Shown here piece by piece: positions 59,123-64,000 of a DNA stretch of 64,000 bases. Under the pieces are notes generated by a model. The model ran no database searches, was not told the DNA's origin, and saw only the letters and a program-made list of their open reading frames with translations. Location of the stretch: contig OX638322.1 in assembly GCA_951812575.1 (NCBI GenBank), forward strand, positions 836,850 to 900,849, read 5' to 3'. The DNA is from Candidatus Binatia bacterium. Its GTDB lineage: Bacteria; Desulfobacterota; Binatia; Bin18. Position 1 is the stretch's first letter. Each line of letters starts with the position of its first letter. A program made the translations under genes and the position numbers.

Positions 59123-59260
59123 TGAATCCAATGAAATCAATAACTTATTGAACCATGGAATGGAGCATCGAAAATAAGTCCAGTAAAATGAATAACTTAT
59201 TGAACCATAGGGGATCTCGAAAATAAATCCAATAAAATCAGCAACTTACATTGAAATGTC
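59123..59260. repeat. Three imperfect ~52-bp tandem repeats
   Basis: Each unit has the pattern AATCCAATxAAATCA then AATAACTTATTGAACCAT, starting near 59125, 59176 and 59226. The third is the most diverged. The first contains the inverted repeat TCAATA-ACT-TATTGA. The stretch is AT-rich unlike its neighbours. Between 59072 and 59523 I see no supported gene. Confidence 0.7.
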
Positions 59261-59523
59261 GTAGTGCTTTATCTTCAACGCTGCTCTTTTTGGTCTCTCA
59301 ACAACAAGTTTGATGAGTGCTTGGTGCGCTTCGAGCGTCATCACTTCTGTAGTGGAGAGGAATCTTCCCTATCTGTACAAATTCGGTATAACACTGTTTC
59401 CTCTGGGGCGGAGATTGCCACGTCATGCTCATCAACCCCTCTCCGGCTTGAATTTTTCCGTGTGACCGGGCAGCTATCCCGATAAAACAATCATCCACAA
59501 CATCAAGCTTCATCCGACTTCTC

Positions 59524-59757
59524 TTATTCTATCACGTCTGCCGGAAGAGGTGATCCTTCATCTCGTAAGCTCCCCAGATAGGCAGCGATTGCTTCCTGGA
59601 TATTGTCTAGCGCTTCCTCTTTCGTGTCACCCTGCGAATGACAGCCCTTAAGAGTGGGACACCCTAAGTTGGCTGGTTGATCTTCCGTCAACTTTTCTTC
59701 GGAATTTCCTAAACAGTAGGCGGTATGTGGTTTTTCAACGGCCCTTGGTCTTCGGAC
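59524..59757 (-). pseudogene. HicB-like antitoxin remnant
   Basis: The minus-strand frame reads LGCPTLKGCHSQGDTKEEAL, DNIQEAIAAYLGSLRDEG and SPLPADVIE then stops. This is the HicB antitoxin core (CPxLxGCxSQGxTxEEAxxNIxEAI). The usual N-terminal strand and start codon are missing and no HicA gene follows, so I call it decayed. Confidence 0.65.
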
Positions 59758-59941
59758 TCAGGGCCGTTGTTGTTCGTGCGGTTGTACCAAATCGATTCCC
59801 GCACAGCAAAGTTGCTGACCACCCCCACCCTATTTCTTGACCCCCGCGCGGCGGCGCGGTACCCTCCTTCCCGTTCACTGCCAGCGATCCGTTGAGTCGG
59901 GTCGCCTACGGAATAGAACAGCCTCTCGGTTCAGGGGAGTC

Positions 59942-61111
59942 ATGACCCCGGCAGATTCCATTTTGTCAGTAATACAGAGAACCGGTATTATGGGATCACC
60001 AGTTATCGTGGCGGTGGTGTGCGCTGCCATCGCCTGTGCTCCGCCCGCCTGGGCGACCCCTTTTAGCTTATTTGACCGGGCATATTCGCATAAGGTTAGA
60101 GCAGGAGAAGACTTCCTGTATGCGTCTCTCCCGGACCCCAATGTATGCATCGCGGGCACGCTGACCCAAAAAGCAAAGGACCGGGCGCTGGAAAGCATGA
60201 ACCGGATTCGTGCCTTGCATGGTCTCGCTAAGGTGCGGTACAGCTCCCGCTACGACCGGAGTGTCCAAGAGGCCGCCCTGATTCAGGCAGCGAATGGCTA
60301 TCCGGGCCATTACCCGAAACCCAGCGCGCGCTGCTATACCGCAGCAGGGGCGGAAGCCAGTCGCACCAGCAATCTCTATAGTGGTGGTGGCGGCGTGGAC
60401 CCGGTCGTCCATATGATCGGCTGGACCAACGACGCCAGGAATAGAAGCACGGTGGCCGCCGCTGGTCACCGGCGCTGGGTCCTCAATCCCTTCGCGACCT
60501 ACATGAGTTATGGGCAAGTGGAGGGATATGCGGCGCAGAAGGTATTCGGCTTCGATCGCGAATCCAAGTTTCTCCCGCCGATTACAGTTGATTATATTGC
60601 CTTTCCGTATGAAACCTATCCCTTCACCCTCATGGCTGATGATCCGCCCTGGAGTTTCAGCGTTGTCGAAGACAAAAAGAGTCTTCAGGGCAATCGTCAT
60701 CCCTACTTTCAGCTTGCAACCGTTCGCGTGACCCGTGTCTCTGACGGTACCCGTCTGAGGGTCAGTCATCTCTATAATGACGGTGGCGAAAAGAAGGTGC
60801 TCAACTTCCTGAGCTGGCGTGTTGCCGGGTGGGAGTTTGATACGTTGTATCAGGTCGAAATTCGCAACGTTGCCATGCAGAGTAGGAAATTGCAGAGCTT
60901 TTCGTATCGGGTGTACATTGATCGTGCTGGAAGGCAACCAGAGACCGCTCGTGAGGCACGAGGACAGGTGCGCTTTGAACGGGACAGGGAGAAGCCGCTG
61001 CCATCGGTGCGCCCATCGCGGCAACGGAAGATCACCCGCGAGGCACGAGAACGAGAAGCCCGCGCCGCAGCACGGGCGGCCAAACGTCTGGGGGAGTATC
61101 GGAAGGAATAG
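59942..61111 (+). CDS. Secreted CAP-like domain protein
   Basis: This 389-residue protein has a signal peptide (about residues 1-38, IVAVVCAAIACAPPAWATP). The middle resembles CAP/SCP proteins: ALESMNRIRALHGLAKVRYS, YDRSVQEAALIQAANG, MIGWTNDARNRSTVAAAGHR and RRWVLNPF. The C-terminal ~60 residues are highly charged (ARGQVRFERDREKPLPS, AREREARAAARAAKRLGEYRK). CAP proteins act extracellularly in adhesion or lipid/peptide binding. ATG 59942 has GGGGAG three bases upstream; ATG 59990 is an alternative at the signal peptide. Confidence 0.72.
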   Translation: MTPADSILSVIQRTGIMGSPVIVAVVCAAIACAPPAWATPFSLFDRAYSHKVRAGEDFLYASLPDPNVCIAGTLTQKAKDRALESMNRIRALHGLAKVRYSSRYDRSVQEAALIQAANGYPGHYPKPSARCYTAAGAEASRTSNLYSGGGGVDPVVHMIGWTNDARNRSTVAAAGHRRWVLNPFATYMSYGQVEGYAAQKVFGFDRESKFLPPITVDYIAFPYETYPFTLMADDPPWSFSVVEDKKSLQGNRHPYFQLATVRVTRVSDGTRLRVSHLYNDGGEKKVLNFLSWRVAGWEFDTLYQVEIRNVAMQSRKLQSFSYRVYIDRAGRQPETAREARGQVRFERDREKPLPSVRPSRQRKITREAREREARAAARAAKRLGEYRKE

Positions 61112-61393
61112 GAGTCGTGTGCTTGCCGTGGGGCCAGCGTCCTGCCCAACCCCACATCCGTTCCGTCTAATACGGGCGTTTTCTGCCCGGTTTCCCAGTA
61201 TAGGGATTATAGTTGGGCCATGTGCTCCAATTCCTCGGACAAGGCGAAAGCCCTTTCGGTTGCATGTCGTACGGGGTGGCAAAATACGCGAGTGTCCTAA
61301 CTTGAATCGGCGAGTGTCCTAATTCGGACAGCACCAGCGCTTGCCATTGCTGGACTCACACCGCCCGCCGTGGTAAGCGCTGAGGCTGGCTGG

Positions 61394-61488
61394 GGGGAAG
61401 GATACGGCCCGGTGGCCGTACCGGTCTTCAAAACCGAGTTGCGTGGCGTAAGTTGCGCGGATGGTTCGACTCCATCCCTTCTCCGCCA
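61394..61488 (+). tRNA. selC: tRNA-Sec (anticodon TCA)
   Basis: This 95-base tRNA has an 8-bp acceptor stem (61394-61401 with 61477-61484), a 6-bp D-stem (ACGGCC/GGCCGT), an anticodon loop CTTCAAA with TCA at 61428-61430, a long variable arm, the T-arm GATGG-TTCGACT-CCATC and an encoded CCA. These are hallmarks of bacterial selenocysteine tRNA. selA lies about 850 bases downstream on the other strand. Confidence 0.95.
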
Positions 61489-61589
61489 AGTCCCTGTGAC
61501 CGGCTTGTCAGAAGAATTTCGACAGGACGTTGATTATTGGTATTGATGGTCAGAGGGAAAGCGAGAAACCGTCCTTCCGTCTCTGTACA

Positions 61590-61604
61590 TGACATATATT
61601 GTCA
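61590..61604. promoter_or_regulatory. Possible operator of the second PIN toxin-antitoxin pair
   Basis: TGACA-TATAT-TGTCA is a 5-bp inverted repeat 34 bases upstream of the antitoxin ATG. It may also overlap the promoter. Confidence 0.4.
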
Positions 61605-61638
61605 ACTATAGAGAAGAGACACGAGCGAGACTAGGATT

Positions 61639-61827
61639 ATGGAAACCATTGATGTCAAAGATATCCCCGAACCGATTGCCCGTGGTTTGGAGGTAGTCGC
61701 CGAGATGGCACGGAAACTGACCGGGACAAGGGACGAGGGCCACAGTCGTATTCAACTCGGTGTGCGAAGCGGAACTGTGTACGGGACATTGAGTCGGAAG
61801 GAACTGTACGAGGAGGATGACAACTGA
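61639..61827 (+). CDS. Antitoxin of a VapBC-like pair
   Basis: This 62-residue protein reads ETIDVKDIPEPIARGLEVVAEMARKL, then a polar C-terminal half. It resembles small non-RHH antitoxins that precede PIN toxins. Its last 11 bases overlap the toxin gene. It should bind and silence the toxin, and may act at the palindrome upstream. Confidence 0.72.
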   Translation: METIDVKDIPEPIARGLEVVAEMARKLTGTRDEGHSRIQLGVRSGTVYGTLSRKELYEEDDN

Positions 61828-62302
61828 GCTCGCCCTCGTGGACACGAATGTCTTAGTCTATTCCTTCTTTCGTGACCATCCGTTGTGTCCCGCCAGCGCC
61901 CATCTTCTTGACCATGCCCAGACGAGTGCTGCCGGGCTGTGTGTCGTCCCGCAAGTCTTGGCCGAATTCTATGCCATCATAACCAACCCTCGCCGCGTGA
62001 GTGTTCCCTTTACGGCTGCCGAAGCCTTAGCTGAGCTCGCCAATATCCGGGCACTTCCCGGTCTGACCCAACTGCCGGTTCCGCTGGATATCGTTGACCG
62101 CTGGAGTGCCTTACTCAAGCAACGTCCGGTCACAGGCCACGATTTCTTTGATGCTCAACTCGTCGGTGCAATGCTGGGCAACGGGGTGAGGAAAATTTAT
62201 ACATTCAATGTAAAGGATTTTATCCCGTTTCCTGAGCTCGAAGTCCTTGAACCGCCCTCCCCGTCCGAACCTGAAGCTGTCGAGAAACGAGAAGGATCCT
62301 AA
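61817..62302 (+). CDS. VapC-like PIN-domain ribonuclease toxin
   Basis: This 161-residue PIN protein has Asp9 in LALVDTNVLVYSFF, Glu in VPQVLAEFYAIITNPRR, and the third acidic site in TGHDFFDAQLVGAML, then IYTFNVKDFIPFP with the late Asp. All four acidic positions are present, so it should be an active RNase. ATG 61817 overlaps the antitoxin stop by 11 bases. A short Glu/Pro-rich tail extends the C-terminus. Confidence 0.9.
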   Translation: MTTELALVDTNVLVYSFFRDHPLCPASAHLLDHAQTSAAGLCVVPQVLAEFYAIITNPRRVSVPFTAAEALAELANIRALPGLTQLPVPLDIVDRWSALLKQRPVTGHDFFDAQLVGAMLGNGVRKIYTFNVKDFIPFPELEVLEPPSPSEPEAVEKREGS

Positions 62303-62331
62303 TTCCTGTCACCTTGCTCTTGTGGGTTGCC

Positions 62332-63702
62332 TCACGGCACCAGGTCCTGCGGATCAAAAATACCGCGCAGATCGAGCAGGAACGTGTCGTTGTGAATCCG
62401 GCCCAGGATGGGTGGCTCGGCCTGCCGAAAACGCTGGGCGATTTTTTCGGCGGACAGTTCGCTATGCCGAACGGCAATGACCGTGCTGGGGATTTCCTCC
62501 TCGGGCAGCGCCCCGCTGCCGATCTGGGCGGTTGCCTCCTCGACGCTCAGCGAGAAGGCACTGCCGAGCGCCTGCCGGATGAGCGGAACGGCCTGGGCCG
62601 CCAGGGCCGCCATGTCGTTCAGCGGTCGGGTCAGCCAACGCAGGGTGGGCAGGTCGTGGGGCAACCGGGGTGAACGACGGTAGAGACGCAGGGTCGCACT
62701 CAGGGCCGCCAGCGTCAGCTTGTCAAGACGTAGCGCCCGTTTGAGCGGGTTCTTTTTGATCTGGTCCACCCAGGCTTTACGCCCCACAATGAGCCCGGCC
62801 TGCGGCCCGCCGAGGAGTTTATCTCCGCTAAAGGTGACCACGTCCGCGCCTTTGGCGACCCGCTCGGCCACGACCGGTTCCTTGGGCAGTCCGTACTGCG
62901 CCAGGTCGATCAGCGCCCCGGCTCCCAAATCCTCCATGACCGGGATACCGTGCTCCTTGCCCAGGGCCACCAGTTCTTCCAGGCCGACCTCGGCGGTGAA
63001 ACCCACGACCCGGTAATTGCTGGTATGCACCTTGAGCAGAACACCCGTCCGGTCCGATATGGCGTCAGCATAATCGCGCGGATGGGTGCGGTTGGTCGTG
63101 CCGACCTCGCGCAGTACCACGCCGCTCTTGCGCATGACCTCGGGAATGCGGAAAGAGCCGCCGATCTCGATCAGCTCCCCGCGGGAAACAACCCCTTCCC
63201 GCCCCTCCGCCAGCGTGTTCAGCGCCAATAACACCGCGGCCGCATTATTATTCACCACGGTGGCCGCTTCCGCGCCGGTCAGGGCCGTCAGGTCGGCCTC
63301 GACCAGATCGTCCCGGTCGCCGCGACCGGCCCGGGACACCTCATATTCGAGCGTCACGGGGGTGGACGCCGCCCGGACCATTTCGTCTACGGCCGCCTGG
63401 GCCAGCAGGGCGCGCCCGAGGTTGGTGTGCAGCACCGTGCCGGTGGCGTTGATGACCGAACGCAGCGGCGACCGGTCCTCGCTGCGAAGCCGGGTGGTAA
63501 TGCGCTCGACCAGGTCGGGCTCGGCCAGCGGAGCGGTATGGGCGCCGGATAGAATGTCCCGGCGCAGCGTCTCCAACATCTGACGAATGAGGTCGGTAAT
63601 ATAGGTTCGGTTGTAGCGTGCCAGGATGGGCTGAAGCGCCGACGCTGCCAGCAGTTTTTCCACGGAGGGGAGCGCGCGCAGGAGGGGGTGAGGCTTTGTC
63701 AT
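62332..63702 (-). CDS. selA: L-seryl-tRNA(Sec) selenium transferase
   Basis: This 456-residue PLP enzyme converts seryl-tRNA(Sec) to selenocysteyl-tRNA(Sec) with selenophosphate. It starts LLRALPSVEKLL, has SVINATGTVLHTNLGRALL, EYEVSRAGRGDRD, ATVVNNNAAAVLLALNTLA, and the PLP lysine in FSGDKLLGGPQAGLIVG. The length matches bacterial SelA decamers. tRNA-Sec is nearby. selB and selD are not in the window. Confidence 0.96.
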   Translation of the reverse strand: MTKPHPLLRALPSVEKLLAASALQPILARYNRTYITDLIRQMLETLRRDILSGAHTAPLAEPDLVERITTRLRSEDRSPLRSVINATGTVLHTNLGRALLAQAAVDEMVRAASTPVTLEYEVSRAGRGDRDDLVEADLTALTGAEAATVVNNNAAAVLLALNTLAEGREGVVSRGELIEIGGSFRIPEVMRKSGVVLREVGTTNRTHPRDYADAISDRTGVLLKVHTSNYRVVGFTAEVGLEELVALGKEHGIPVMEDLGAGALIDLAQYGLPKEPVVAERVAKGADVVTFSGDKLLGGPQAGLIVGRKAWVDQIKKNPLKRALRLDKLTLAALSATLRLYRRSPRLPHDLPTLRWLTRPLNDMAALAAQAVPLIRQALGSAFSLSVEEATAQIGSGALPEEEIPSTVIAVRHSELSAEKIAQRFRQAEPPILGRIHNDTFLLDLRGIFDPQDLVP

Positions 63703-63843
63703 ACCCGCCCCCAGCTCGAAGAAGAAACGGGTTCTTCATTGATTCCAAATCGGTTGAACACGTCTCTTCTTTGTCACATGGCCTTCCCCCTTGCAACTGC
63801 GAAAGCCGAACTGCTAGCCTCGCATCTTTAAGGGAGGGGGACT

Positions 63844-64000
63844 ATGGCAAGCGTTGCGGACCACTATCACGAGACGACAACCCGCCAGGCCGAGCAGATT
63901 CTGGGGTTCCTGCGGACCTTTGAGGCGCTCCAGGAACAGATTCACCTGGCAAAAATCCCCCAGCATCAGGCCGAACTCGTCGAACAGGTGGGCGACCTGT
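63844..64000 (+). CDS. Hypothetical protein, N-terminal part only
   Basis: The frame starts at ATG 63844, has GGGAGGGG upstream, and runs off the window end after 52 residues (ASVADHYHETTTRQAEQIL, GFLRTFEALQEQIHLAKIPQ). It looks helical and soluble, with no motif recognised. It is divergent from selA. Confidence 0.6.
   Translation, partial: MASVADHYHETTTRQAEQILGFLRTFEALQEQIHLAKIPQHQAELVEQVGDL

Noticed and set aside
59298..59513. Minus-strand 71-codon frame after the HicB relic, as a HicA toxin
   Set aside because: It lacks the HicA pattern and catalytic His; another frame looks more protein-like over part of it, so it is at best decayed sequence.
59736..59769. Hairpin CAACGGCCCT...AGGGCCGTTG as a terminator
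   Set aside because: The stem is strong but no T-run follows on the plus strand, and on the minus strand it is followed by A residues.

Overview
The window is GC-rich, gene-dense bacterial DNA with no phage or plasmid backbone. It looks like a metabolically versatile, uncultured Gram-negative: there are SurA, LolA-like and DUF1302-like envelope genes, RND export, a selenocysteine tRNA with selA, and many flavin monooxygenases, SDRs and CoA-transferases. A Deltaproteobacteria/Tectomicrobia/Binatota-like lineage would fit, but that is inference from gene content; no rRNA or other phylogenetic marker is present.

Layout. 1-9.3 kb: a truncated lipoprotein gene, gene remnants, a HigBA-type module with a shortened toxin, an N-acyl-D-amino-acid deacylase-like enzyme, a CYTH protein, a Sel1-repeat protein, a Kal-like hotdog enzyme and a molybdopterin oxidoreductase. 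9.3-13.7 kb: two near-identical tandem units, each encoding a ~520-residue protein whose middle matches the OspF/SpvC/HopAI1 phosphothreonine lyases (type III effectors that inactivate host MAP kinases). An IS5-like element sits exactly at their junction. This is the most striking object in the window. 13.8-31 kb: glutathione transferase, a five-gene run of two luciferase-like monooxygenases, one SDR and two CaiB/BaiF CoA-transferases, a PIN toxin-antitoxin pair, another SDR, a TetR-RND-LolA-DUF1302 export cluster with a clear TetR operator, and two more luciferase-like genes. 31-43.7 kb: a VapBC pair flanked by copies of the neighbouring gene's 5' end, an FMN 2-hydroxyacid dehydrogenase, a second GST, MFS and cupin genes, a GPP34-cytochrome P450 fusion with a sulfotransferase, an amidohydrolase, a fifth luciferase-like gene and MazEF. 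43.8-58.5 kb: conserved housekeeping genes on the minus strand (aroQ, accB, accC, DUF1573, mfd, surA, pdxA, phosphohexomutase, yvcK, IMPase), with two arrays of a 9-bp repeat placed between genes. 58.5-64 kb: antitoxin remnants, a CAP-domain secreted protein, tRNA-Sec, a second PIN pair and selA.

How it fits together. The 15-21 kb run looks like an operon for CoA-activated oxidative catabolism of an unknown substrate. tRNA-Sec and selA show that selenocysteine is used, although no clear selenoprotein lies here. Seven intact or decayed toxin-antitoxin loci, several REP-like palindromes and multiple segmental duplications show a plastic genome. The lyase pair, the GPP34 domain and the Sel1 repeats are eukaryote-directed or eukaryote-like features and suggest, without proving, life in association with a host.
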